From: Elusimicrobiota bacterium
Lineage (GTDB): Bacteria > Elusimicrobiota > Elusimicrobia > UBA1565 > UBA9628
DNA: 48,328 nucleotides
Direction: 5' to 3'
Assembly (NCBI GenBank): GCA_016207605.1
Contig: JACQPJ010000028.1
Coordinates: forward strand, 1-48,328
The notes beneath the pieces were generated by a model. It was not told the origin of the DNA and ran no database searches. It saw only the letters and a program-made list of their open reading frames with translations. Made by a program: the position numbers and the translations under genes. Positions within the stretch are counted from its first letter, which is position 1, and every line of letters begins with the position of its first letter. Below, in pieces: positions 26,381 through 35,685 of the stretch.

Positions 26381-28696
26381 ATGCCCGAGCCGCTGACCCG
26401 CGCCGGCGCCTCCGCCTTCTCCCCCGTCCGGGAGCCCGGGCGGGTCGTTGCGTTCACGGGCCCCAAGGAGGGCGTGGGCAAGACCACGGCCTGCCTCAAC
26501 CTCGCCTTGGCCTGGGCCGGCAGCCAGAACAGCCGCAAGGTCGTCATCGTGCACATGGATCCCCTCTGCCGCAACGACCTCAGCTTCGTCCTCGGCCTCA
26601 ACCCGCCCTCCCTGGCCGGAATGGCCCAGATGGCGGGGGAGAACCCGACGGGGGGCCTCGGGCGCCTGCTCAAGGGCCGCATCCCGTTCTCCCAGTGGGG
26701 CGTGGGGCTGCTCCCGCTGGCCTCGACGCGCCAGGAGTTCCGCCGGCTTTCCCCGGACGTGGTGGTCAAGATCCTGGGCTCCCTGGCCGAGAGCTACGAC
26801 TTGTTCCTGGACGTCGATCCCTTCTTTCCGATGCAGATTTTCTCCTTCGACCTGGCCGACCTGGTCTACTGGATCTGCCTGCCCCAGCGCTCCCATTTCG
26901 AGGCGACCTACGCGCTGTTCAACGAGATCAAGGCCCTGCACTTCCCGCTCGAGAAGTTCGAGGTGGTCGTCAACCAGGCCAACCTCCCCGGCGCGCTGGC
27001 GCCCAAGGAGGTCGCGCGCTTTTTCAGCGCGATGCAGAAGGGCGTGCTCGCCTACATGCCCTGGGAGGACCTGATCCCCGAGTACGCCAACACCCAGAAG
27101 ATCCTCGTCGTCGAGCAGCTCCAGAGCGAGTGGGTCAAGGCCCTGCGCGTCCTGCTCGGGCGGACCCTGGAGCTCACGCCCTCGGTCAAGCAGTGGGAGA
27201 GCTTCCTCCAGCCCGAGGAGTTCGCCTCGTCGGCCGACCTCCTCTGGCGCCCGGCCGCGGCCCGCGCCGAGGCGGTCAAGACGCCCGCGCCGTCCTCGGC
27301 CCCCGTGCCCGACTTCTGGGACGAGCTCAAGACCAAGCTGCACAAGCTCGTCGTCGCGGCGATGGAGACCGAGCGCATCCGCATCTCCGACGACGCCAAG
27401 ATGAACGACGACAACCGCGCCAAGGTCTCGCACATCATCGAGAACCTCCTCCAGCGCGAGCAGAACCTCCCGCTGACCCGCGCCCAGCGCGAGCAGTTCA
27501 CGACCGAGCTCGTCGACGAGATCCTGGGCCTGGGCCCCCTGCAGCAGCTCCTGCGCGACCCCAGCGTCAACGAGATCATGGTCAACGCCTACGACAAGAT
27601 CTACATCGAGCGCAGCGGCCGCCTCCAGCTCCTGTCGGCGCGCTTTCGCAACGACGAGCAGGTCGTGCAGGTCATCAAGCGCATCGTGGCCCCGATCGGC
27701 CGCCGCATCGACGAGTCGACCCCGTTCGTGGACGCGCGCCTCAAGGACGGCTCGCGCGTCCACGCCATCATCGCGCCGCTGGCCCTCTCCGGCCCGACGC
27801 TGACCATCCGCCGCTTCTCGGCCACGCCCTTCACCCACGACCAGCTCGTCTCTTTCGGCTCCGTGCGGCCGGACATGGTCGAGTTCCTGCGCGCCGCGGT
27901 GATCACCAAGAAGAACATCCTCATCTCCGGCGGGACGGGCACCGGCAAGACCACGTTTCTCAACACGCTCTCCAACTTCATCCCCGACGACGAGCGCATC
28001 GTCACCGTGGAGGACACGGCCGAGCTCAAGCTCCTGGCCGAGCACTGGATCCGCCTGGAGTCGCGTCCGCCCAACATCGAGGGCAAGGGCGAGGTCAGCA
28101 TCCGCGACCTGGTCCGCAACTGCCTGCGCATGCGCCCGGATCGCATCGTCGTCGGCGAGTGCCGCGGCGGCGAGGCCCTGGACATGCTCCAGGCCATGAA
28201 CACCGGCCACGAGGGCTCCCTGGCCACCCTGCACGCCAACACGCCCTCCGACGCTGTCTCGCGCCTGTCGGCGATGTGTCTAATGTCGGGCACGGACCTG
28301 CCGATGGGCGTGCTGATCGACATGATCGCCAGCGCGGTCAACCTGTTCGTGCAGATCACGCGCTTTCCAGACGGGCGCCGCCGCGTCACCTGGGTCACGG
28401 AGTGCGTGGGCCGCGAGGGTGCGGCGATCCTCACCCGGAACATCTTCCGCTTCGTGCAGACCCACGTGGATGCCAAGGGGACCAGCTACGGCTACTTCAC
28501 CGCCTGCGACCACGTCCCGCGCTTCTACGACGAGTTCAAGCTCAAGGGCCTGGAGATCCCCAAGGATCTCTTCGTCAGCGAGCGGACCAAGAAGGCCCGG
28601 GGCCTGCCCAACGCGATCGATGCGCTTCTCAAGCAGGGCATTCCCGTTCCCGCCGACGCCGAGTCCCTGGCCGAGGCGGCCGGAGGGGGGCGATGA
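26381..28696 (+). CDS. fusion of CpaE/TadZ-like MinD-type ATPase and CpaF/TadA secretion ATPase
   Basis: N-terminal GPKEGVGKTTACLNLALAWAG...LDVDPFFPM; C-terminal LVDEILGLGPLQQLLRDPSVNEIMVN...ISGGTGTGKTTFLNTLSNFIPDDERIVTVEDTAEL...LRMRPDRIVVGECRGGEALDMLQAMNTGHEGSLATLHAN. Confidence 0.92.
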   Translation: MPEPLTRAGASAFSPVREPGRVVAFTGPKEGVGKTTACLNLALAWAGSQNSRKVVIVHMDPLCRNDLSFVLGLNPPSLAGMAQMAGENPTGGLGRLLKGRIPFSQWGVGLLPLASTRQEFRRLSPDVVVKILGSLAESYDLFLDVDPFFPMQIFSFDLADLVYWICLPQRSHFEATYALFNEIKALHFPLEKFEVVVNQANLPGALAPKEVARFFSAMQKGVLAYMPWEDLIPEYANTQKILVVEQLQSEWVKALRVLLGRTLELTPSVKQWESFLQPEEFASSADLLWRPAAARAEAVKTPAPSSAPVPDFWDELKTKLHKLVVAAMETERIRISDDAKMNDDNRAKVSHIIENLLQREQNLPLTRAQREQFTTELVDEILGLGPLQQLLRDPSVNEIMVNAYDKIYIERSGRLQLLSARFRNDEQVVQVIKRIVAPIGRRIDESTPFVDARLKDGSRVHAIIAPLALSGPTLTIRRFSATPFTHDQLVSFGSVRPDMVEFLRAAVITKKNILISGGTGTGKTTFLNTLSNFIPDDERIVTVEDTAELKLLAEHWIRLESRPPNIEGKGEVSIRDLVRNCLRMRPDRIVVGECRGGEALDMLQAMNTGHEGSLATLHANTPSDAVSRLSAMCLMSGTDLPMGVLIDMIASAVNLFVQITRFPDGRRRVTWVTECVGREGAAILTRNIFRFVQTHVDAKGTSYGYFTACDHVPRFYDEFKLKGLEIPKDLFVSERTKKARGLPNAIDALLKQGIPVPADAESLAEAAGGGR

Positions 28697-30234
28697 GGCC
28701 GTTCGCGCCGGCCGCGGCCCTGCTTCTGGCGGCCGCCGCCGCCGGGAGCGCGGCCGCCCAGCAGGTTTTAAGCCCCGCCGACGTCGCCTTCCTCTTCGGC
28801 GAGCGCAATGCCCGCAATGAGATCGTCCGCGAGGGCGCCGAGGACCGGATCCAGACCTTCTATCACTACTTCAACAAGGACCGCGACGCGCGCGTCGCCC
28901 CCCCCGCCTGGGTCGACAAGACGCTCGACGCCATGCTGCGCCATCCCGTCTGGCAGGACCCGGACCAAGGCATCCTCAACGAGGCCCAGCTCTGGCAGTC
29001 GCCCGCGTCCGTCCTCTACGAGTTCCTCGAGCTGGTGCGCCGGAGCCTGCCGCCCGCCGCGGGCGGCCAGTCCCTGCCTCCCGCCGATCTCCTGCGCGAG
29101 TACGAGGACGGCCGCGTGCGCTTCCAGATCTCGCTCGACCGGCTGACGCGCGCGCGCCTGCAGGGCTCCCTCGGCGGCCGGGGCCGCGCCGTTTTGGCCT
29201 CCTTCGGCCTCATCGACAGGCAGATGGAGAGCGCCATCAGCGCTCTGGTCGCCGGCGACGCCCCGCGCTGGCGCGGCGCGGTGCTGGCCGTGGGCGCCCT
29301 CTCGGACGGGGCGTTCGCCGCGCTGCAGGCTCCGCCGCGCGGCTACGCGCCCGCCGCGCCGGCCCGCCGCCCCTCGCCGTGGGCGATGCTGCTTCTGCCC
29401 TGCGGGGTCGGCGCGGCCTTCCTGACGGCCTATCTCCTCGGCGCGCTCAACGACGAGAGGCTGCAGGCGGGCCTGGACCGCTACCGGGCCAAGGCCAAGG
29501 AGTGGGCCCACGAGTACGAGCGCCAGTTCGTCGCCGTGCGCATCCACTACCTCGTCGGCGCTCCGATCGCGCTGGGAGTGATCGTCGGCGCGCTCACGCT
29601 CGATCCCATCGGCTTCCTCATTTTCGCGGCGTTCGGCCTCCTGGCGGGGCTGCGCCTGCCCGGCTGGCTCCTGCGCAACATCCGCCTGCGCCGCGGCCAG
29701 CAGTGCGAGGCCCAGCTCATGGACGCCATGATCCTGATGTCGAACGGGCTCAAGTCCGGCGTCGACCTCGTCGGCTGCATCGAGATGGTCACCAAGGACC
29801 TCCAGCCCCCCATTTCGGAGGAGTTCGGGCTCTGCCTCAAGAACTACCACCTGGGCACCAAGCTCGAGAACGCGCTCGAAGGCGTCGAGGAGCGCGTGCA
29901 GAGCCGGCTTCTCTCCTATATGATCAAGGCGGTCGTCATCCAGCGCTCCGTCGGCGGCAACCTCACCAAGATCTTCGACCGCATCGTCGAGAACATCCGC
30001 GAGGAGTCGAAACTGGTCGAGAAGACCGCGGCCATGACGGCCCAGCAGCGCATCCAGGCCATCGTGGTCGGCGTCATGCCCTGGATCATGCTGCTGATCA
30101 TGTTCGCTTTCCAGCCGGGGCCCATGAAGGAGTTCTACTTCACGCCCCTGGGCGCGGCGACTTTGGTGTTCTGCACGATCTGGATCTCCATCGGCATGCG
30201 CATCGTCAACGCGCTGGGAGACGTGAGCGTCTAG
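28693..30234 (+). CDS. tadB: TadB-like T2SSF inner-membrane protein with N-terminal extracytoplasmic domain
   Basis: Signal-like N-terminus; LMDAMILMSNGLKSGVDLVGCIEMVTKDLQPPISEEFGLCLKNYHLGTKLENALEGVEERV. Confidence 0.85.
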   Translation: MRPFAPAAALLLAAAAAGSAAAQQVLSPADVAFLFGERNARNEIVREGAEDRIQTFYHYFNKDRDARVAPPAWVDKTLDAMLRHPVWQDPDQGILNEAQLWQSPASVLYEFLELVRRSLPPAAGGQSLPPADLLREYEDGRVRFQISLDRLTRARLQGSLGGRGRAVLASFGLIDRQMESAISALVAGDAPRWRGAVLAVGALSDGAFAALQAPPRGYAPAAPARRPSPWAMLLLPCGVGAAFLTAYLLGALNDERLQAGLDRYRAKAKEWAHEYERQFVAVRIHYLVGAPIALGVIVGALTLDPIGFLIFAAFGLLAGLRLPGWLLRNIRLRRGQQCEAQLMDAMILMSNGLKSGVDLVGCIEMVTKDLQPPISEEFGLCLKNYHLGTKLENALEGVEERVQSRLLSYMIKAVVIQRSVGGNLTKIFDRIVENIREESKLVEKTAAMTAQQRIQAIVVGVMPWIMLLIMFAFQPGPMKEFYFTPLGAATLVFCTIWISIGMRIVNALGDVSV

Positions 30235-30246
30235 ATGCTATGAACC
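30231..30246 (+). repeat. possible 5' fragment of the CTAG element
   Basis: CTAGATGCTATGAACC matches the 5' end of the 33573 copy (CTAGGTGTTATGAACC) at 14/16; supplies tadB stop TAG and tadC start ATG. Confidence 0.45.
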
Positions 30247-31142
30247 TCGACCTCCAGCCCTACCTCCTGTTCGTGGTCGGCTTCCTGGGCTCGATGGCCT
30301 GCTACGTGACGGTCAGCCGCCTGCTCGCCCCTCCGGCCGCGGCGGACGCCGCGGACCTCTCCGCGCTCGCCGCGCGTCCGGTCGGGACCACCTCCGCCTT
30401 CTCCAGCCTCAATCCGCACGGGGACTTCCTCGACCAGCTCGATCTCTTCCTGCTGCGCACCTTCCACCTCGACGTCCGGCTCGAGGAGCTGCACATGCTG
30501 ATGGGCCGGCCCTCCCACCCCACGCCGCTGCGCATGCTGCGCTACAAGGAGATCGGCGCGCTGGTTTTCGGGGCGGGGGCGGTCCTGGCCACCGGAGAGT
30601 GGTTCCTGGCCCTCTTGGCCCTCCTTGGCTTCCTGATCCCCGACTTGCTCTATTCCGCCCGCATCCGCGCGCGCCAGGCCGTCATCATGCGCAACTTCCC
30701 CACGGCCGTGGACCTGCTCGCGCTCACGATCGAGGCGGGCCTCGACTACATGTCGGCCATCGAGCGCATACTCAAAAACGTCCCGGCGGCCCAGCGCACC
30801 GAGCTCGAGAAGGAGCTCGAAAAGACCCTCAACGAGGTCGCGCTCGGCTACTCGCGCCGTGACGCGCTCAAGCGCCTGGCCCTGCGCACGGGCCTGCCCG
30901 AGGTCCGCTCCTTCGTCGGCCTCATCGTCCAGTCCGACGAGCTGGGCACCAGCCTCGTCGACCTTCTGCGCAACTACGCCGCCGACCTGCGCTTTCGCCG
31001 TCTCAACCGCGCCGAGAAGCTGGCGGCCAAGGCCTCGACCAAGATGCTCTTCCCGCTCTTCATTTTCATCTTCCCGACGGTGTTCATCCTGATGCTGGCG
31101 CCCTTGGCCAGGAGTCTGTTCCAGGGAGGCTTGGGCTTCTGA
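30240..31142 (+). CDS. tadC: TadC-like T2SSF protein
   Basis: ARQAVIMRNFPTAVDLLALTIEAGLDYMSAIERILKN...EVRSFVGLIVQSDELGTSLVDLLRNYAADLRFRRLNRAEKLAAKASTKMLFPL. Confidence 0.88.
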   Translation: MNLDLQPYLLFVVGFLGSMACYVTVSRLLAPPAAADAADLSALAARPVGTTSAFSSLNPHGDFLDQLDLFLLRTFHLDVRLEELHMLMGRPSHPTPLRMLRYKEIGALVFGAGAVLATGEWFLALLALLGFLIPDLLYSARIRARQAVIMRNFPTAVDLLALTIEAGLDYMSAIERILKNVPAAQRTELEKELEKTLNEVALGYSRRDALKRLALRTGLPEVRSFVGLIVQSDELGTSLVDLLRNYAADLRFRRLNRAEKLAAKASTKMLFPLFIFIFPTVFILMLAPLARSLFQGGLGF

Positions 31143-32458
31143 TGCGCCCCGCGACCCGCGCCGGCCTGGCCGCCCTCGCCCTCCTCGCCGGGGCCGCCGG
31201 CGCGCGCGCGCAGGAGGCCGCCAAGGTCCGCGACGCCGAGGCGGCCTTCCTGGGCATGTCCAAGCTCAACCTGGGGGCGATCTCCTCCGACGAGGACCGC
31301 AAGTACCTCTACACGATCCAACTGGAGAAGGCGCGCTTGACGCGGCGCACGCTGCGCGGAATCTACGAGAACGCCTTCGACCTCTACCGCTCCGGCCAGT
31401 TCGAGGCCGCCAACGAGCTCACGCGCCGCATCCTCGCCATCGATCCCGGCTACGAGGACGCCGCCGTCCTCCATCGCGCGACCCTGGACCTCAAGGGCGC
31501 CTCCAAGCCCATGGCCTCGGAGCGCCGCCTGCTCGACGACCGCTTCGAGGAGGGGCTGGCCCTCTACCGCCAGGGTCGCCTGGTCGAGGCCGCCCAGCGC
31601 TGGGACGAGGTCGTCAAGCTCTCGCCCACCAACTTCAAGGCTCGCTACTGGCTGCGCAAGGCCCGCGGGGAGCTGGCCGCGGAGCACGTCGCCCGCGGGC
31701 GCAAGGCCTACGCCCAGCATCGCTTGCGCGAGACGCTCGACCAGTGGTACGCGGCCCTGGTGCTCAACCCCCGCTACCCGGGCTTGACCCGGGACATCGC
31801 CAAGGTCGAGGCCGAGGCGCGCGAGCAGGACGCCAACGAGAAGCTCCAGACGGCGCTCAACCTTTACAGCCAGGGGCGGGTCGTGGAGTCCCTGCGGACG
31901 CTCGACGCGGCCCTGGAGGTCGTCCCCGGCAACGTGAAGGCCCAGAAGCTCCAGGCCGAGATTCGCGCCGAGGTCGCCAACCAGCACGTCGCCGAGGGCC
32001 GCCGCCTCTACGAGGAGCGCCGCTACGACGAGGCGGTCAAGGAGTGGAAGCAGGCCGTCGCGTTCGGCTTCAGCCCCAAGGCGGCCGACCAGCTCGTCGC
32101 GCGCGCCCGGGAGGCCGCCCGCCGCGAGGAGGCCGAGCGCCGCCGCGCCGCCGAGCTGGCCCAGAAGCGGGCCGAGGAGGCCAAGCAGCTCAAGGAGGAG
32201 CAAGCCGCGGCCGACGCCAAGAAGAAGGAGGAGGAGCAGAAGGCGGCCGCGGCCGCCGCGCCCTCCGCCGCGGCCGCCGCCGACACGGCCCGGCAGCAGT
32301 CCCAGCAGGCCTACTTGGCGGGCGTGATCTTCTTCCAGAAGGGCGACTACGAGAAGGCGCGCGACAGCTGGCTGCGCGCCAAGCAGCTCGACCCCTCCAA
32401 CTCGGACGCGGCCGCGGGCCTCGAGAAGATCGAACAGCTCTACGGAGGCGGCCGGTGA
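31142..32458 (+). CDS. TPR-repeat secreted/periplasmic protein of the Tad locus
   Basis: Signal peptide and several TPR units (FDLYRSGQFEAANELTRRILAIDPGYEDA; LALYRQGRLVEAAQRWDEVVKLSPTNFKA), K/E-rich linker, final TPR. Confidence 0.8.
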   Translation: MRPATRAGLAALALLAGAAGARAQEAAKVRDAEAAFLGMSKLNLGAISSDEDRKYLYTIQLEKARLTRRTLRGIYENAFDLYRSGQFEAANELTRRILAIDPGYEDAAVLHRATLDLKGASKPMASERRLLDDRFEEGLALYRQGRLVEAAQRWDEVVKLSPTNFKARYWLRKARGELAAEHVARGRKAYAQHRLRETLDQWYAALVLNPRYPGLTRDIAKVEAEAREQDANEKLQTALNLYSQGRVVESLRTLDAALEVVPGNVKAQKLQAEIRAEVANQHVAEGRRLYEERRYDEAVKEWKQAVAFGFSPKAADQLVARAREAARREEAERRRAAELAQKRAEEAKQLKEEQAAADAKKKEEEQKAAAAAAPSAAAAADTARQQSQQAYLAGVIFFQKGDYEKARDSWLRAKQLDPSNSDAAAGLEKIEQLYGGGR

Positions 32459-33576
32459 AGCTCTCCGCGAAGTGGTTCTTGTGGTTCACCGGCATCGGCG
32501 TGTACGTGATGTGCCTGGGGGGGATTTTCTACTACAACCTCTTCAAGTGGACCTTCGACGAGAAGCTCAAGCAGGAATCCATCGACATGGTCCGCCTTTA
32601 CGCGCCGACGCTGGTGGAGGGCCTCTCGCGCAGCCCCGGCGCCATCAGCATGCCCGAGCTCGACATCGTGATGCGCTTCTCCAAGGACGACCGCGTCGCC
32701 TCGCTCCTCTATTTCAACAAGTACGGGGAGGTGCGCTGGTTCAAGGACCCGTCCCTGATCACCAAGTCCTATGAGGACTTCACCCGCCAGGTGGACCTGC
32801 CCACCCATGCCGTCCAGGAGGCCATGGCCGCCAAGACCCCCGTGGTGCGGCCCGTGCCCAACGCGCCCCTCTACGACATCGCCATCCCGCTGGCCCTGCG
32901 CGGGGACGTCCTGGGCCTGCTGGACCTCCAGGTCAGCCGGGCGGGCGTCGTCGCGGTCATCCAAAAGGCCATGTACAAGTACGCCGTGGGCGCGGTCGGC
33001 GTCCTGCTCCTGCTGGGCATCCCCCTCTACTTCTTCCTGCACAACTTCGTCATCAGCCCCCTGCTCAACCTCCGCGACGCGGTCGAGTCCATCTCCTTCA
33101 AGAGCCTGGAGCTCAAGGCCGCCCCGCGCGGCGACGAGGTCGGCGAGCTGGCCTCCGCGCTGTCCATCTTCCTGTCCAAGGTCAAGGCCGAGATCGCCAA
33201 CGCGATGGCCAAGGAGAAGCAGCGCGGCGCGGCCGAGGCGCGCTGGTGGGAGGCGATCCTGCGCGCCGTCGTGGCCAAGAACCACCGCGCCATCGTGGTG
33301 GACGAGGACAACACCGTCCTCTACGCCAACTTCCCGCTGGGCGCCGCCGCGGCTCCGGAGGCCAAGCTCCACCTTCTCGACGTCATCGACAGCCAGCAGC
33401 AGGACGTCCTGCGCCTGGTGAGCGCGGCTCTTGACCGCCCCAACCAGCTCGTCGAGGCCGACACAACCTTCCGCTCCGAGCCCTGCCACGTCCGCGCCGT
33501 CCACCTCGACGATGACGGCGACGCCAAGCGCACGCTGATCCTCTTCGAGCCCAAGGCCGTCGGCGCGCGGTCCTAG
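32455..33576 (+). CDS. membrane sensor protein with HAMP and PAS-like domain, no kinase domain
   Basis: GTG start; two TM segments, HAMP-like region FVISPLLNLRDAVESISFKSLELKAAPRGDEVGELASALSIF, PAS-like HRAIVVDEDNTVLYANFPL. Confidence 0.7.
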   Translation: MKLSAKWFLWFTGIGVYVMCLGGIFYYNLFKWTFDEKLKQESIDMVRLYAPTLVEGLSRSPGAISMPELDIVMRFSKDDRVASLLYFNKYGEVRWFKDPSLITKSYEDFTRQVDLPTHAVQEAMAAKTPVVRPVPNAPLYDIAIPLALRGDVLGLLDLQVSRAGVVAVIQKAMYKYAVGAVGVLLLLGIPLYFFLHNFVISPLLNLRDAVESISFKSLELKAAPRGDEVGELASALSIFLSKVKAEIANAMAKEKQRGAAEARWWEAILRAVVAKNHRAIVVDEDNTVLYANFPLGAAAAPEAKLHLLDVIDSQQQDVLRLVSAALDRPNQLVEADTTFRSEPCHVRAVHLDDDGDAKRTLILFEPKAVGARS

Positions 33577-33632
33577 GTGTTATGAACCATTCCTCAACAC
33601 ACCTGTGCCGCGTCCGCAGGATCGCGGCCTAG
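33573..33632 (+). repeat. CTAG two-hairpin element, copy 2
   Basis: CTAGGTGT TATGAACCATTCCTCAAC ACACCT GT GCCGCGTCCGCAGGATCGCGGC CTAG. Confidence 0.9.
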
Positions 33633-33865
33633 CGCGCGCGTCTGAGTAATCGCCGCAACGCGTGACCGGTCCGTTCCGCATTCTTGAAATGACGGTCCGG
33701 GTCCTGCCGGCGGCTGTCATGAGCCTCGCGGTCAGCCGCAATCGCTAAGCGGTGGGTGCGAGAGGAGCGCGTGCTCTTATCAACATTGCAATCCCGACAG
33801 GCAGGAACAAGGTTGTTTCCATGGGTTTGATGGCCTCCATTCGCCTGGGTTACGAGGTGATCCAC
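33629..33865 (-). pseudogene. HNH endonuclease fragment
   Basis: (SWE)VDHLVTQANGGHQTHGNNLVPACRDCNVDKSTR is an HNH signature; the frame is closed by TGA TGA shortly upstream and lacks a usual N-terminus. Confidence 0.6.
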
Positions 33866-33930
33866 CTCCCATGAGCCGCGGCTCGAAAACGGCCCTGCGT
33901 TTTTCTTCGTCGATCATCATTCTGTCTAGT

Positions 33931-34626
33931 TCACTTCTTTCTCTTCAAGTATTCGCGCAACTCGAATACCTTGGAAATTTGTTTGCCGTCCCACTCGTAA
34001 ATGAGGTGCCGTTCTTGACGGCAGTGGCTCAGGGCTGGGGGCCGAAAGAGCGCGGCGCACTCACCGCCATCATGCCGGACACTGTCGTAGGCGACGCCGT
34101 AGGACGCCGCCTTCAAGAGTTTGAGCCCAAGCTCTTGTGACGCGGCGTAGTTGGTTTTGCTGTAAACCTTCGAGAACTGTTTTGCCATGCCGCGTATATC
34201 ATGCATGTCGGCGGCAAGATTGGCGGTCAAAACCCTCATCTCCAGCCGCATCGGGCTCTCTTTGGTCCATCGCATGAACTGTTCGCGGTGAAACCGGGCC
34301 TCTGCCACGGCCGTGTCGATGGCGCGTGCGGAGTAGTAAACGCCATAGGTGCCGTCGCTGAAACGGCTACCTTCCGGGCTGCGATAGGTGAAGGCAGCCA
34401 TGATGTAAGTGCTGCCCCGCTCCGTCACCTGGTCCCCAGGGGGAATGAGGCTGATCTCCCCGCGTTCCTGCCGCATACGGTCGCTGGTTATCTGTTCCAA
34501 GTGCTCGATAACGTTGCGATCACGCGGCTCGGTGACGCGGTCAAATAGCCTCTCTTCCGGGTAGCGCGTTGGGATGATGCGCCAACACGGCTTCCAGGTG
34601 ACGTGACGGACCGGCGGCAGCGTCAC
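33931..34626 (-). CDS. RES-domain toxin
   Basis: WRIIPTRYPEERLFD...STYIMAAFTYRSPEGSRFSDGTYGVYYSARAIDTAVAEARFHREQFMRWT; paired with an Xre antitoxin by a 4-nt overlap. Confidence 0.85.
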   Translation of the reverse strand: MTLPPVRHVTWKPCWRIIPTRYPEERLFDRVTEPRDRNVIEHLEQITSDRMRQERGEISLIPPGDQVTERGSTYIMAAFTYRSPEGSRFSDGTYGVYYSARAIDTAVAEARFHREQFMRWTKESPMRLEMRVLTANLAADMHDIRGMAKQFSKVYSKTNYAASQELGLKLLKAASYGVAYDSVRHDGGECAALFRPPALSHCRQERHLIYEWDGKQISKVFELREYLKRKK

Positions 34627-35027
34627 GCCCAGCCGCCTCGCTGAGCGTCCAGGTACTCACGCACGACGTAGAGGTCGCTGACCTGACCCGAGACCATTCG
34701 CCTCAACGCCGACTTGCCCCCGAAGATCGGTGCGTCGTTGTTTTTTTTGATCCAGGTGTCGGCCGCCTCTGCGTTGGGGAGCAGAATGTTGAGCGCCTTG
34801 AAGATGCCTAGGATGTAGGAAATGCGTTCGAGGGTATCCAGACCCAGGCGCCCATCTTGGTCCTGTTTCCACTTGAAGAACGTCGATCTCGCCGTGATGC
34901 CCAACAGCTTCATCTGTTCTTCCACGTTCAGGTCCCAGCGCTCTGCGATCCTGAAAAACGTCCTGAGCGCCGGACCCGACGAGGTCCTCGGATCAACCTT
35001 CTTGCCCGTCACGGTTGCGGTGGCCAT
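34623..35027 (-). CDS. Xre/MbcA/ParS-like antitoxin
   Basis: HTH plus DUF2384-like C-terminus: ERWDLNVEEQMKLLGITARSTFFKWKQDQDGRLGLDTLERISYILGIFKALNILLPNAEAADTWIKKNNDAPIFGGKSALRRMVSG; SD GGAGGGAGG before ATG 35027. Confidence 0.88.
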   Translation of the reverse strand: MATATVTGKKVDPRTSSGPALRTFFRIAERWDLNVEEQMKLLGITARSTFFKWKQDQDGRLGLDTLERISYILGIFKALNILLPNAEAADTWIKKNNDAPIFGGKSALRRMVSGQVSDLYVVREYLDAQRGGWA

Positions 35028-35062
35028 TGTGCCTCCCTCCGAGCATCGTTCCATCGAGTGAT

Positions 35063-35091
35063 ATTATAAGTCCAAATATGGACTATGTCAA
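35063..35091 (-). promoter_or_regulatory. consensus sigma70 promoter with operator palindrome in the spacer (RES-Xre)
   Basis: Minus strand TTGACA-TAGTCCATATTTGGACT(17)-TATAAT; perfect palindrome AGTCCA-AATA-TGGACT at 35069-35084; extra half-sites TGGACT 35099-35104 and AGGACT 35106-35111. Confidence 0.9.
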
Positions 35092-35160
35092 GTACTTTTG
35101 GACTTAGGACTTATGCAGCCTCACATCTACGATTGCCCCCGTCATTTGGTTCCGGCGTCT

Positions 35161-35529
35161 TTAATCTCCCCGCTCGGAGTCGCTTGCAGCCGACCGCCAG
35201 GAGCTGCGCGAGCACGCCGATCGCCCGCTTTTGCTCCGGCCCGTCCGCGTATTCAAAGCGCGCCCGGACTCGGATTCGGCTCCGATTCTTGCCTGGCTTA
35301 ACGACCTCACGGCTCGTCCGAATTCCCGCGAACCTACCGTCTTGCTCCTTATTAATTCGTAGCGCCGGATCGACTCGCGGTGTAAGCCGAGAAGCCGGGC
35401 CAATTCCTTGGGCTCCAGGCCTCGGCGCAACCGCTGGTTCTTAAGCCAGGCGCCGCGGCCGCCCGTCGTGGAAATTCGACGCTTGATGACGAGACATGGG
35501 CCGTTCTTCCGCCTCAGAAGCGACGGCAA
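35161..35529 (-). pseudogene. possible degraded HTH (Xre-like) gene
   Basis: GAWLKNQRLRRGLEPKELARLLGLHRESIRRYEL resembles an HTH_3 helix pair, but flanking translation is low-complexity and unconvincing. Confidence 0.35.
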
Positions 35530-35685
35530 GTTTTACGCGGAGCGGATTCCAAATGAGGACGCCCAGGAAGGATTTCGAGCCCAGCTTTAGTTCTGGACGC
35601 AGTACTGCCGCGACCACCTCAAGAAGCCGTTGACCGTGCAATAACGCGGAGCCTGAAATAACTGACGCGCGCGCAGTCCGGTTTT

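Noticed and set aside
26695-30234. 1179-aa ORF spanning the CpaEF fusion and TadB
   Set aside because: The upstream part is out-of-frame shadow translation; the real TadB begins at ATG 28693 with an ATGA overlap.
31142-32458. Ala/Lys/Glu-rich region of the TPR gene as a DNA repeat
   Set aside because: It is codon-biased low-complexity linker sequence, not a separate repeat element.
35408-35641. Possible integrase or transposase fragment (RSDGKFYAERIPNEDAQEGFRAQL...FWTQYCRDHLKKPLTVQ)
   Set aside because: Too short, interrupted by stops and without a decisive motif.
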